Assembly: GCF_029892425.1 (NCBI RefSeq)
Contig: NZ_JARXWB010000021.1
Coordinates: 62,001-126,000, forward strand
Reading direction: 5' to 3'
DNA: 64,000 nt
From: Bradyrhizobium sp. BR13661
GTDB taxonomy: Bacteria; Pseudomonadota; Alphaproteobacteria; Rhizobiales; Xanthobacteraceae
Part shown: one piece after another, positions 1 through 8,400 of the stretch
Layout of the letters: each line of letters starts with the position of its first letter
Position numbering within the stretch: the first letter of the stretch is position 1
The notes under the pieces: generated by a model
What the model was told of the DNA's origin: nothing
The model's database searches: none
What the model saw: the letters and a program-made list of their open reading frames with translations, nothing else
Translations under genes and position numbers: made by a program

Positions 1-194
1 GCGATGCGCGCCGGGCGCGGCATCGCCAGCCGCACGTCGCGATAGCTCGGCATCGCGAAGGTGCGGAATGATTGCGGCGTCAGGAACGTGAATTCGACGC
101 CGAGCCCCTTGGCGGCGTCGGCGAGTTTGGTCAGCGTCCGAACCACACCGTTGACTTGCGGGTGCCAGGCGTCGGTCGCGACCAGGATGCGCAT
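1..194 (-). CDS. Glycosyltransferase family 4, N-terminal fragment (cut by window edge)
   Basis: Only the first 64 or so residues are inside the window; the gene runs off the left end. The visible N-terminus begins MRILVATDAWHPQVNGVVRT, the start of the donor-independent Rossmann half of GT4/GT-B enzymes of the alpha-mannosyltransferase / sulfoquinovosyl-type group. The start ATG overlaps the stop of the upstream phosphoesterase by one base (TGATG), so the two are translationally coupled. This suggests a role in lipid or envelope glycoconjugate synthesis, but the acceptor and sugar cannot be told from this fragment. Confidence 0.8.
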   Translation of the reverse strand, partial: MRILVATDAWHPQVNGVVRTLTKLADAAKGLGVEFTFLTPQSFRTFAMPSYRDVRLAMPRPARI

Positions 195-1006
195 CAAGCC
201 GCCCTTGCTGCCACCTGCGGCACTTGTGCCGGTTTCTTCAGATGATCCGCCCAGGTGATGATCTCGAAATGGCCGTCATCGTGCTCGACCAGCGCGGTGC
301 AGCTTTCGACCCAGTCGCCGCAATTCATGTAGCGGATACCGTTCTCGTCGCGGATCACGGCGTAGTGGATGTGGCCGCAGATCACACCGTCGGCATCATG
401 ACGCCGGGCTTCGGCGGCGAGCGCCTGCTCGAACGCGCCGATATAATTGACGGCGTTCTTGACCTTCTGCTTGGCCCATTGCGACAGCGACCAATAGGGC
501 ACCTTGAACATGCGGCGGAAGAAGTTGACGAAGCGATTCATCTGGATCGCGAAGTCGTAGGCCTTGTCGCCGAGATGGGCGAGCCAGCGCGCGTTCTGCA
601 CCACGAGGTCGAAGATGTCGCCGTGGATGATGAGAAAACGCTTGCCGTCCACGCCGGTGTGGATCGTGTTCTCGACCACGTCGATACCGCCGAAATGCGT
701 GCCGTAATAGTTGCGCAGGAACTCGTCGTGGTTGCCGGGCACGTAGATGATCTTGGCGCCCTTGCGCGCCTTGCGCAGCAGCTTCTGGACCAGATCGTTA
801 TGCGATTGCGGCCAGTGCCAGCTCGATTTCAGCGCCCAGCCATCGACGATGTCGCCGACGAGATAGATCGTGTCGGCATCGTGATAGCGCAGGAAGTCCA
901 GCAAAAGGTCGGCTTGAGAGCCGCGGGCTCCGAGATGAACGTCGGAGATGAACAACGTGCGAAAGCGCCGCTCCGGGCTCTCGTCACTCACATCGTAACT
1001 TCCCAT
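194..1006 (-). CDS. LpxH-like calcineurin-type metallophosphoesterase (UDP-2,3-diacylglucosamine diphosphatase family)
   Basis: 270 residues. Metal-binding motifs of the calcineurin-like superfamily are all present: DVHLG (D22, H24), GDIVDG (D52), GNHDE (N92, H93), HGD (H128) and GHIH (H212, H214). LpxH family members remove UMP from UDP-2,3-diacylglucosamine in lipid A synthesis at the inner membrane. Caution: many alphaproteobacteria use LpxI for that step, so this paralogue may act on another nucleotide-lipid or phospholipid. It is coupled (TGATG) to a downstream glycosyltransferase, which favours an envelope lipid role. The strand opposite carries a long open frame that is only a shadow. 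Confidence 0.8.
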   Translation of the reverse strand: MGSYDVSDESPERRFRTLFISDVHLGARGSQADLLLDFLRYHDADTIYLVGDIVDGWALKSSWHWPQSHNDLVQKLLRKARKGAKIIYVPGNHDEFLRNYYGTHFGGIDVVENTIHTGVDGKRFLIIHGDIFDLVVQNARWLAHLGDKAYDFAIQMNRFVNFFRRMFKVPYWSLSQWAKQKVKNAVNYIGAFEQALAAEARRHDADGVICGHIHYAVIRDENGIRYMNCGDWVESCTALVEHDDGHFEIITWADHLKKPAQVPQVAARAA

Positions 1007-1224
1007 GCGCCAGCCTGTAACTGTGTCCCGTGACAGGGGGATGACCGATTGAACCTTTGAGGCACCCTCAGATACGAATCGAACCTTGCCTCGCCCTCCC
1101 CGCGAATATCAGTCACATGCGACAATCAGGCGACATGATCAGGCAATGATGGCCCGCAAGACCCCGGAACCACGGCCATATTGGTTAATACCGGGACCAA
1201 CCAGCGCCCGGCAGGACGCCTGTG

Positions 1225-2025
1225 TCAGTAAAACCTGTGGAAATGATGGATCGGCCCGTGGCCGTGACCGACGCTGAAGCGGTCGGCAGCAGCGATCGCC
1301 GCGCTGATCCAGCTCTTGGCGCTGCGTACGGCCGTCTCGAGATCCTCGCCTTTGGCGAGGCCCGCGGCCACGGCTGACGACAGCGAGCAGCCGGTCCCAT
1401 GGGTGTTGCGGGTCGCGACGCGCGGCGCGGCCAGCGCGATCGTGGTGCTCGGGCTGACGAGATAGTCGGTGCTCTCCGCACCCTCGCCGTGCCCCCCCTT
1501 GATCAGGACGGCGCGGCAGCCGAACTCGAGCAGACGACGCCCCTGGCTTTCGATCTCGGTCTCGCTTCGCGCGATCGGCTCGTCAAGCAGCGCCGCCGCC
1601 TCGGGCAGATTGGGCGTGATCACGGAAGCGAGCGGCATCAGTTTCGTGCGCAACGCCACGACGGCCTCTGCGGCGAGCAGGCGGTCGCCAGAGGTTGCGA
1701 CCATCACGGGATCGAGCACGACATGGCGAGGCTTCCAGCGCGACAGCGCTGAAGCGATCGCATCGATGCTCGCAACCTGCGCCACCATGCCGATCTTCAC
1801 CGCGCCGACATCGAGATCGGAGAACGCCGCATCGATCTGCGCGGTGACGAAATCGGCCGGCACCGCGTGAATGCCGGTGACGCCTCTGGTGTTCTGTGCG
1901 GTCAGCGCCGTGATCGCTGACGCGCCGTAGACGCCGAACGCAGCAAAAGTCTTCAGGTCGGCCTGAATGCCTGCGCCGCCGCTCGAATCCGAGCCGGCAA
2001 TGGTAAGCGCCACGGGCGTGGTCAT
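1225..2025 (-). CDS. thiD: Hydroxymethylpyrimidine / phosphomethylpyrimidine kinase
   Basis: 266 residues from the chosen ATG, the normal ThiD length; an upstream in-frame extension of 28 residues is not ThiD-like. The N-terminus has VALTIAGSDSSGGAGIQADL, the substrate/ribokinase-fold signature, and the C-terminal part has NTHGTGCSLSSA, the anion hole with the conserved cysteine. The enzyme phosphorylates HMP and HMP-P for thiamin diphosphate synthesis in the cytoplasm. No TPP riboswitch was recognised upstream, and no other thi gene is adjacent, so it seems to be a solitary salvage or biosynthetic gene. Confidence 0.93.
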   Translation of the reverse strand: MTTPVALTIAGSDSSGGAGIQADLKTFAAFGVYGASAITALTAQNTRGVTGIHAVPADFVTAQIDAAFSDLDVGAVKIGMVAQVASIDAIASALSRWKPRHVVLDPVMVATSGDRLLAAEAVVALRTKLMPLASVITPNLPEAAALLDEPIARSETEIESQGRRLLEFGCRAVLIKGGHGEGAESTDYLVSPSTTIALAAPRVATRNTHGTGCSLSSAVAAGLAKGEDLETAVRSAKSWISAAIAAADRFSVGHGHGPIHHFHRFY

Positions 2026-2297
2026 CGCAGGATACGCTTGCTTGACGAAAACACGGCCATGATCTGTCCTGACATGGTTTGTCCTAGCGCGCCGGCGCAA
2101 CGCCAGCAAGCCGGCGAATCAGGCAGAAACAAAGCCGCCCAGCCTTGTCGTCCCGGAAGCGTGCACATCCCGGAGAATATGACCTGGGCATCACCCGGCC
2201 TTGGCGCGCCTCACCAAATCAGTGAAACGTGTGGTGGGTTCGTCCAGCGACGCCACGTTGCAGGTTTCCCCGGCCTGCAGCCTCTCGGGAAGAAATC

Positions 2298-4280
2298 ATG
2301 TGGGCCTATTTTGAACGCATCCTCGATTCCTCGATGTTCTCACCGCACGGCATCTGCCTGCTGTGGGAGCCCGAGCTGATCTGGCTCCACGTCGTCTCCG
2401 ACGCCAGCATCGCGGCCGCCTATTTCTCGATCCCGTTTGCGCTCACGATCCTCGTCACCAGGCGGCGTGACCTCCAGTTCGGCTGGGTGTTCTGGGCGTT
2501 CGCGATCTTCATCATGGCCTGCGGCCTGACACATGTGCTGTCGATCTACACCCTCTGGGTCCCGATCTATGGCATCGAAGGCCTGGTCAAGGCCGCAACT
2601 GCGGTAGCGTCGATCTTCACGGCAGTCGCGCTCTGGCCGCTGCTGCCGAAGATCCTGGCCATCCCCTCTCCGTTCGAGCTGCAAAAGGTCCAGGCCGCGC
2701 TCGAGGAAGAAGAGATCAAGACCCGGGACGCGACGCAACTGCTCAAACAGGTGGGCGAGGCGCAGCGCGCGATGCGCGAGAGCGTGGCGCGTCTGACCGC
2801 GGTGGTCGAGACCGCCGTCGACGGCGTCATCCTGTTCGACGCGCAGAACCGCATCCTGCTGTTCAATCCGGCCTGCGAGCGGTTGTTCGGCTACCAGGCG
2901 AGAGAGGTGATGAACCGGAACGTCAGGGTGCTGATTCCCGACGAGGCCGGCGCCGCGTCCAGTGGCGACACGAGGGATTTCGCGACCGGTGGCGAGACGA
3001 TCGGCCTGCGCAAGGACGGGTCGACCTTTCCGATGGACCTGTCGGTCGGCCAGGCGATGCAGGACGGCGAGCTGATCTTCGTCGGCATCATTCACGATCT
3101 GACCGCGCGCAAATTGACCGAGCAGCAGCTCCAGCAGGCGCAGAAGATGGAAACGGTCGGTCAGCTCTCCGGCGGCATCGCGCATGACTTCAACAACCTC
3201 CTCACCGTCATCATCGGCAACGCCGAACATCTCAGCGAGCAGCTCAAGGCGCGGCCCGACCTGCGCCAGTTCGCCGACGACATCTGCCAGTCAGGCGAAC
3301 GCGGCGCGGAGCTGACACAGCGGCTGCTCGCCTTCAGCCGCCGCCAGCTGCTCCAGCCGCGGACGATCGATTGCCGCGAGCTGATCGAATCCATGCTCAA
3401 GCTGTTCAAGCGCACGTTGCGCGAGAACATCGAGATCAAGACGATATTCGGTCCCGGCACCATCAAGGCCTTTGCGGACCGCGCCCAGCTCGAATCCGCG
3501 GTGCTGAACCTTGCGCTCAACGCGCAGGACGCGATGCCATCGGGCGGGCATCTGACACTGAGCACGGAGCTCGCCGCAGTCGACGAGGACTATCGCGCCC
3601 TGCACCCGGAGGTCGCATCCGGCAGCTATGCCCTGATCTCGGTCACTGATGACGGTGAAGGCATGACGCCTGACGTCATCGAGCGTGCGTTCGAGCCATT
3701 CTTCACCACCAAGGAAGTCGGCAAGGGCTCCGGCCTCGGGCTGAGCATGGTCTATGGTTTCGCCAAGCAATCCGACGGCCATGTCTCGATCTATAGCGAG
3801 CAGGGTCTGGGAACGACGGTCCGGATCTATCTGCCGCGTGTCGGCGCCGGACAGTCCGCGGCCGAGGCGCCCGAGAACGACGAAGCCGCACCGCGCGGCC
3901 ATGAGACGATCCTGATCGCGGAGGACGATCCGTTCGTGCGATCCTCGGTGATCCTCCGGGTGGAGGCGCTCGGCTATCGCGTCGTCGCCGCCGTGAACGG
4001 CAAGGAGGCCTTGCAACGGCTGCGCGCCGACCCTGCCATCGACATGCTGTTCACCGATATCGTCATGCCCGGCGGGATGAGCGGCTGGGACCTCGCCGAC
4101 CAGGCCCGGCGTATTCGCCCCGGTTTGCCGGTGCTGTTTACCTCGGGCTATGCGCTGGAGACCCTGGTCGAGCAGGGCCGCGCGCAGGCTGAGGCCGTGG
4201 TCCTGACCAAGCCCTATCGCAAGGCCGAGCTCGCCCAGCGGCTCAGGGACGCATTTGCGGCAGCAGCGATGGCCTCGTAG
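2298..4280 (+). CDS. Hybrid sensor histidine kinase with ETR1-like ethylene-binding N-terminal domain, PAS and receiver
   Basis: 660 residues from ATG 2298, preceded by GGGAAGAA. Residues about 25-120 form three membrane segments matching the plant ETR1 / cyanobacterial ethylene-binding domain: D35, Y42, I45, P46, I72, C75 and H79 correspond, at a constant offset of ten, to ETR1 D25, Y32, I35, P36, I62, C65 and H69, the residues required for copper-dependent ethylene binding. A coiled linker (about 127-165), a PAS domain (about 163-270), a HisKA-type H-box with H296 (GGIAHDFNN), an ATPase domain (N408; DDGEGM 451-456; GKGSGLGL) and a CheY-like receiver with D587 and K638 follow. It should autophosphorylate at H296 and pass phosphate to D587 in cis. 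No cognate output regulator is adjacent. Ligand identity is inference from the conserved residues. Confidence 0.9.
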   Translation: MWAYFERILDSSMFSPHGICLLWEPELIWLHVVSDASIAAAYFSIPFALTILVTRRRDLQFGWVFWAFAIFIMACGLTHVLSIYTLWVPIYGIEGLVKAATAVASIFTAVALWPLLPKILAIPSPFELQKVQAALEEEEIKTRDATQLLKQVGEAQRAMRESVARLTAVVETAVDGVILFDAQNRILLFNPACERLFGYQAREVMNRNVRVLIPDEAGAASSGDTRDFATGGETIGLRKDGSTFPMDLSVGQAMQDGELIFVGIIHDLTARKLTEQQLQQAQKMETVGQLSGGIAHDFNNLLTVIIGNAEHLSEQLKARPDLRQFADDICQSGERGAELTQRLLAFSRRQLLQPRTIDCRELIESMLKLFKRTLRENIEIKTIFGPGTIKAFADRAQLESAVLNLALNAQDAMPSGGHLTLSTELAAVDEDYRALHPEVASGSYALISVTDDGEGMTPDVIERAFEPFFTTKEVGKGSGLGLSMVYGFAKQSDGHVSIYSEQGLGTTVRIYLPRVGAGQSAAEAPENDEAAPRGHETILIAEDDPFVRSSVILRVEALGYRVVAAVNGKEALQRLRADPAIDMLFTDIVMPGGMSGWDLADQARRIRPGLPVLFTSGYALETLVEQGRAQAEAVVLTKPYRKAELAQRLRDAFAAAAMAS

Positions 4281-4318
4281 AGCGCCTCTATTGGAGGCTG
4301 CCGCACCTGTCCGGCCTG

Positions 4319-4432
4319 CATGGTTCGAGACGCCCGCTTAGGCGGGCTCCTCACCATGAGGGTTTGATATCTCACCGCGAACCGTGACCTCATCCTGAGG
4401 AGCGCGCCCTTGCGCGCGTCTCGAAGGATGGC
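4319..4432. repeat. Pair of inverted copies of a short palindromic intergenic repeat
   Basis: Two about 43-base units face each other. The right unit (4388-4430) reads CCTCATCCTGAGGAGCGCGC ... GTCTCGAAGGATG; the left unit (about 4319-4362) is the same element in reverse orientation, with variant stem GCCCGCxxxGCGGGC. Each unit can fold into a hairpin. This resembles REP/BIME-type elements common between genes in Bradyrhizobium and relatives. It sits between the histidine kinase and the small RAM-domain gene. Confidence 0.75.
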
Positions 4433-4511
4433 CGCAGGCCGTATGCCCGCTTGCTAAATCGGGCCGGTTTTGGCCTATTAGCCGGCAAGCAATGCCTTCG
4501 GAGTGACTGCA

Positions 4512-4757
4512 ATGGTACCTTTCTTCGTCCAGATCAAATGCAAGCTTGGCCAGTCCTATACGGTCGCCAACGCGCTTGCCGAAGCCGAGATCGCCTCCGA
4601 GATCTACTCCACCGCGGGCCACTACGATTTGCTGGTGAAGTTCTACGTCGACAAGGACACCGATATCGGCCACTTCATCAACGAGAAGGTGCAGGTGCTG
4701 CCCGGCATCCAGGACACGCTCACCATCATCACCTTCAAGGCCTTCGGTACGGGCTAG
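4512..4757 (+). CDS. Stand-alone Lrp/AsnC ligand-binding (RAM) domain protein
   Basis: 81 residues starting MVPFFVQIKCKLGQSY. The whole protein is the alpha-beta ligand-binding (RAM/ACT-like) module of Lrp/AsnC regulators without the N-terminal HTH. Such small proteins assemble as dimers and higher rings and bind amino acids; some may modulate full-length Lrp proteins. A GTG three codons upstream could also start it; ATG 4512 is preferred because CGGAGTG lies about 8 bases upstream. Not in an operon with a recognised partner; the next gene is on the other strand 10 bases beyond. Confidence 0.88.
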   Translation: MVPFFVQIKCKLGQSYTVANALAEAEIASEIYSTAGHYDLLVKFYVDKDTDIGHFINEKVQVLPGIQDTLTIITFKAFGTG

Positions 4758-4767
4758 CTGGACGCGT

Positions 4768-5706
4768 TCAACCGCCACTTTCCTTGCGCTTGGGCGGCGT
4801 CGGACCGTCGACCGGCGGCAGCGATTTCAGATAGGCGGCCATCGCGGCGCGATCCTCCGGTCTCAGCTGCGCGAGATTCTTGATCACCGGCCGCATCGAG
4901 CCCGACGCGCTGTCGCCCTCGGGCATGTCGCCGGTCTCGAGGAAGTCGGCGATCTCCTTCTCGCTCCAGTCACCGATGCCCTTCTGCGTGATGTTCGGCA
5001 CCCAGCCCTCGCCTTCGGGATTGGGTCCGCCGGCAAAGCGCTGCGCGCTGATGACGCCGCCGAGAAAATTGCGCGGGCTGTGGCATTCGGCGCAATGGCC
5101 GAAACCGTTCACGAGATAGGCGCCGCGGTTCCACTCTGCCGAATGCATCGCGGCCGGCACGAACGGCCTCACATCCACGAACAGCAATTTCCAGATGCCG
5201 ACATTGCGTCGGATGTTGAAGGGAAACGGCAGATCATGATCGCGCACGCGGCCCGCGACCTGCGGCAATGTCTTCAGATAGGCAAAGAGATCGCGAACGT
5301 CATCGACTTTCGCAATGTGATAGGACGTGTACGGAAACGCCGGGAAGTAGTGCGTGCCCTCAGGCGAGATGCCGCGCATCACCGCGTTGACGAAATCGGC
5401 CTCGCTCCAACGGCCGATGCCATCGGTCGGATCAGGTGAAATGTTCGGCGCATAGAACGTGCCGAACGGCGAGCCGAGCGCGAGGCCGCCACCGAGCCTC
5501 AAGCGATCCGGCTGGTTGGGCACGGCATGGCAGGACGAGCAGCCGCCGGCGTTGAACAGCTCCTGCCCGTTGGCAAGATCGGGCGCACGCGTCGACGCCG
5601 GCAGCGCCAGGGCGGTCGGCGCGGTCAGCCACCAATAGACGGCAAAGGCTGCGACAATGGCAACCAAGAAGACGGAAATTGTTCGTCGCAGCATGAAGGA
5701 TCCCAT
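4768..5706 (-). CDS. Membrane-anchored di-haem cytochrome c (alcohol dehydrogenase cytochrome subunit-like)
   Basis: 312 residues. An N-terminal hydrophobic segment (about 9-27) acts as signal anchor, then two cytochrome c domains with haem motifs C56-S-S-C59-H60 and C205-A-E-C208-H209. The domain arrangement and spacing match cytochrome subunits that accept electrons from periplasmic PQQ- or flavin-dependent dehydrogenases and pass them to the respiratory chain. No dehydrogenase gene is adjacent, so the donor is unknown. A second in-frame ATG four codons in is an alternative start. Divergent from the CHRD gene. Confidence 0.88.
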   Translation of the reverse strand: MGSFMLRRTISVFLVAIVAAFAVYWWLTAPTALALPASTRAPDLANGQELFNAGGCSSCHAVPNQPDRLRLGGGLALGSPFGTFYAPNISPDPTDGIGRWSEADFVNAVMRGISPEGTHYFPAFPYTSYHIAKVDDVRDLFAYLKTLPQVAGRVRDHDLPFPFNIRRNVGIWKLLFVDVRPFVPAAMHSAEWNRGAYLVNGFGHCAECHSPRNFLGGVISAQRFAGGPNPEGEGWVPNITQKGIGDWSEKEIADFLETGDMPEGDSASGSMRPVIKNLAQLRPEDRAAMAAYLKSLPPVDGPTPPKRKESGG

Positions 5707-5847
5707 CGCGCTCGAGCGTATTTACGGATCATCCCGCCGCAGCTCCAGCCACGAATTATTTAGATGGTTTGATTGGCATCCGGGAATAAACTCGGAACCG
5801 CACTGTTTGCAAGTTGACAGCAATCAGGCGTCAACAGGGAGAGACCC

Positions 5848-6267
5848 ATGAACAAAGCGCTTTTCGTCACGCTGGCACTCGGAGCCGCCGTCGCGTTCGC
5901 AGGCTCGGCCAGCGCGGAGAAACTGAAGGCGACGCTGGACGCCAAGTCCGAAGTCCCCGCCAATGCCAGCACCGCCACCGGCACCGCCGATCTCGACTAT
6001 GACGCCGCGACCAAGAAGCTCTCGTGGAAGGTGAGCTATTCCGGCCTCTCCGGCCCCGCCACTGCCGCCCATTTCCACGGCCCTGCCGAGGTCGGCAAGA
6101 ACGCGGGCGTCGCGGTCCCGATTCCGGGCATCGCCAACAGCCCGGCCGAAGGCTCGGCCACGCTGACCGACGCGCAGGCCTCCGATCTCCTCGCCGGCAA
6201 GCTCTACGTCAACATTCACACCGCAGCCAACCCGGGCGGCGAAATCCGCGGCCAGGTGACCAAGTAA
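5848..6267 (+). CDS. Exported CHRD domain protein
   Basis: 139 residues with a Sec signal peptide (cleavage near ASA-EK, residues 21-24) followed by a single CHRD domain (residues about 25-138), with the characteristic AAHFHGPA and LYVNIHTAANPGGEIRGQ stretches. CHRD domains were named from chordin; the bacterial proteins are small, periplasmic or extracellular and have no firmly known function. A good ribosome-binding site (GGGAGAGA) lies 7 bases upstream. A rho-independent terminator follows the gene. Confidence 0.88.
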   Translation: MNKALFVTLALGAAVAFAGSASAEKLKATLDAKSEVPANASTATGTADLDYDAATKKLSWKVSYSGLSGPATAAHFHGPAEVGKNAGVAVPIPGIANSPAEGSATLTDAQASDLLAGKLYVNIHTAANPGGEIRGQVTK

Positions 6268-6300
6268 AGTGACGAAGTAAATTCAGATCAGATGATCGAT

Positions 6301-6327
6301 GGCCGGGCGCAAAGCGTCCGGCCTTTT
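6301..6327 (+). terminator. Rho-independent terminator after the CHRD gene
   Basis: GGCCGGGCGC, AAA loop, GCGTCCGGCC then TTTT. The stem is ten pairs with one G-T pair. It lies 34 bases after the CHRD stop and 31 bases before the stop of the convergent PLP enzyme gene. Confidence 0.8.
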
Positions 6328-6358
6328 CGATTCTGAAGCGGCAGCGATCCCCGTGCGG

Positions 6359-7642
6359 TCAAGCCGCACTCAAGGCCTGCTCGAGGTCCGCAATCAAATC
6401 GTGCGGATTCTCGATGCCGATCGACAGCCTGATCGTGCAATCGAGCACGCCGATCTTGCGGCGGATGTCGGCGGGAACGCCGGAATGGGTCATCGTCGCC
6501 GGCAGGCTCGCCAGCGATTCCGTTCCGCCGAGGCTGACCGCGAGCTTGAAGATCTGCAACGCATTGAGGAATTTCTCCGCCGACGCCTGACCGCCGACGA
6601 TGTCAAACGAGAACGTCGACCCCGCGCCGAGACATTGCCGCGCAAACACGCGCCCCGCGGGCGAGGTCTCCGCGTGATGGCCGAGATAATGAACCTTGGC
6701 CACCTTGGCATGGTCACGCAGGAAATCCGCCACGAGCCGCGCGTTGCTGTTTGCCTTCTCCATGCGCAGGCTGAGCGTTTCGAGCGAGCGGTTGATCATC
6801 CAGCAGGAATGCGGATCGAGCTGGGTGCCGATGGCACCGCGCAGCGCTTTCACGCCCTTCATGACCGTCTTGGTGCCGAGCGCGGCGCCCGCGATCAAAT
6901 CGGAATGGCCGCCGACATATTTGGTGAGAGAGTAAAGCGAGATGTCTGCGCCATGCTCGATCGGCCGCTGAAACACCGGACCGAGCAGCGTGTTGTCGCA
7001 GGCGATGATCGGCGTGTGGCCCTGGGCCTTGCCGATGGTATCGGCAACGCGGCGCATCAGCGCGACGTCGACGAGGCCGTTGGTCGGGTTGGCCGGCGTC
7101 TCGATCAGGATCATCGAAACCCGGCCCTTGCGCATCGCCTCTTCGGCGGCCTGGTTGACCGCCACCTCATCGATGCCGTCGGCAAAGCCGACTGCGCCGA
7201 TCGAGAAGCGCGACAGCGTGTTCGTCAATAGCGTCTCCGTCCCGCCATAGAGCGGCTGCGAGTGCAGGATAACGTCGCCCGGGCGGACGAAGGCGAGAAT
7301 CGTCGTCGAGATCGCCGCCATGCCCGACGAGAACAGCGTACAGCTCTCGGTGCGCTCGTAGATCGCGAGCCGGTCCTCGACGATCTCGCTGTTGGGATGG
7401 TTGAAGCGCGAATAGACGAGCCCTGCGCCCATGCCTTCCGGCGGCTCGCGCCGGCCGGAGACGTAGTCGAAAAAATCCTCCCCGTCCTCGGCCGTCCTGA
7501 ACACGAAGGTCGAGGTCAGAAACACCGGCGGCTTGATGGCGCCTTCCGACAGCTGCGGATCGTAGCCATAGGTCAGCATCAACGTTTCCGGATGCAGCAT
7601 ATGGTTGCCGATATGGGTTTTCGACGGGAACGGTTTGACCAT
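6359..7642 (-). CDS. Cystathionine gamma-synthase-family PLP enzyme (Cys/Met metabolism)
   Basis: 427 residues from the chosen ATG; a 30-residue upstream in-frame extension looks non-coding. Fold-type I transsulfuration family: substrate/cofactor motifs YSRFNHPNSEIVEDRL (about 77-92), SSGMAAIS (105-112), ETPANPTNG (181-189), D216 and the PLP lysine K241 in SLYSLTKYVGGHSDL. The family includes cystathionine gamma-synthase, O-acylhomoserine sulfhydrylase and methionine gamma-lyase; sequence alone does not separate these. No SAM-II (metA-type) riboswitch was recognised in the 210-base upstream region. Confidence 0.88.
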   Translation of the reverse strand: MVKPFPSKTHIGNHMLHPETLMLTYGYDPQLSEGAIKPPVFLTSTFVFRTAEDGEDFFDYVSGRREPPEGMGAGLVYSRFNHPNSEIVEDRLAIYERTESCTLFSSGMAAISTTILAFVRPGDVILHSQPLYGGTETLLTNTLSRFSIGAVGFADGIDEVAVNQAAEEAMRKGRVSMILIETPANPTNGLVDVALMRRVADTIGKAQGHTPIIACDNTLLGPVFQRPIEHGADISLYSLTKYVGGHSDLIAGAALGTKTVMKGVKALRGAIGTQLDPHSCWMINRSLETLSLRMEKANSNARLVADFLRDHAKVAKVHYLGHHAETSPAGRVFARQCLGAGSTFSFDIVGGQASAEKFLNALQIFKLAVSLGGTESLASLPATMTHSGVPADIRRKIGVLDCTIRLSIGIENPHDLIADLEQALSAA

Positions 7643-7853
7643 GGCCTGCCTCGCTGTTGCCTGAGATCGCCGCCGCACGTCGGAACTCCGGACAGCATCA
7701 GGCATCAACGCCGCGGCGATGCGCGCAAGCATAGTCCTTCTGACGCCGATCCGTCAGGGTAAGCGAACAGAATTTGGTGATGTGATCAGAAAGGCATCAG
7801 TCCTGTCGCCCGGATGGAACGAAAGCGCCATCCGGGCTACGGGCTGCCTCGCC

Positions 7854-8303
7854 TTACTTCAGCTTCAGCCGGTACGTCTCGTGGCAATCGTTGCAACGAT
7901 CATTCATCGCGGTGTAGGCGGCCTTGAGGCTTGCCACGTCGGTGATCTTGCCCTTGACGTCGGCGATCGCCTTCTGCACTGGCGGGATCTTGGAATCGAA
8001 ATCGGCCTTCTGCTGCCAGACCTTGGGGGACGAGCCGTAGGTCGCGTTCACCACGTCCTGCTTGGGATTGGTCTCAAAGGTCTTTGCGATCTTGGCGACG
8101 TCGGCCTCGAGACTGGCGATTGCCGTGTCGACCGCCTTCTGATCGTAGGGAATGTCGGCCTTCGTCATCTTGAGGATCACGCCATACATGCTCTTGGCCT
8201 GCGAGCGCATCAGATTGTCCTGCTGGACGGCGACCTCCTGCTGCGCCATCACGGCGCCCGCACCCAGAAGAAGGGTGCCCGCAACAATCAACGTACGTTT
8301 CAT
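7854..8303 (-). CDS. Periplasmic cytochrome c-556 / cytochrome c-prime family protein
   Basis: 149 residues: Sec signal peptide (cleaved after about residue 20, VMA-QQ), a four-helix bundle and a single C-terminal haem site C137-N-D-C140-H141, with M32 (DNLMRSQ) as the likely sixth haem ligand as in c-556 proteins. These are small periplasmic electron carriers or gas-binding proteins. The gene lies 97 bases downstream of the CoxL-like molybdenum subunit on the same strand, so a redox link is possible but not shown. Longer upstream frames only overlap the neighbour's 3-prime end. Confidence 0.9.
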   Translation of the reverse strand: MKRTLIVAGTLLLGAGAVMAQQEVAVQQDNLMRSQAKSMYGVILKMTKADIPYDQKAVDTAIASLEADVAKIAKTFETNPKQDVVNATYGSSPKVWQQKADFDSKIPPVQKAIADVKGKITDVASLKAAYTAMNDRCNDCHETYRLKLK

Positions 8304-8360
8304 GGGCTTGTTACTCCGGCTCGCAAGTCGGTTTGGGGGAAGACCATTGAGGATAGAACC

Positions 8361-8390
8361 CGGCCGCGGGCAATTAATTCCCGCGGGCCG
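8361..8390 (-). terminator. Strong GC hairpin between CoxL-like and cytochrome genes
   Basis: CGGCCGCGGG and CCCGCGGGCCG are complementary with a one-base bulge around an AT-rich loop (CAATTAATT). It begins 10 bases after the CoxL-like stop. There is no T-run on either strand, so it may attenuate or stabilise rather than fully terminate. Confidence 0.4.
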
Positions 8391-8400
8391 AATGGCCGCT

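Noticed and set aside
224..1033. Long plus-strand open frame opposite the phosphoesterase
   Set aside because: GC-driven antisense shadow; the minus-strand frame carries all metallophosphoesterase motifs.
2026..2297. TPP riboswitch near thiD
   Set aside because: The thi-box sequence is not present.
7643..7853. Possible SAM-II (metA-type) riboswitch upstream of the PLP enzyme
   Set aside because: The conserved pseudoknot segments could not be found.
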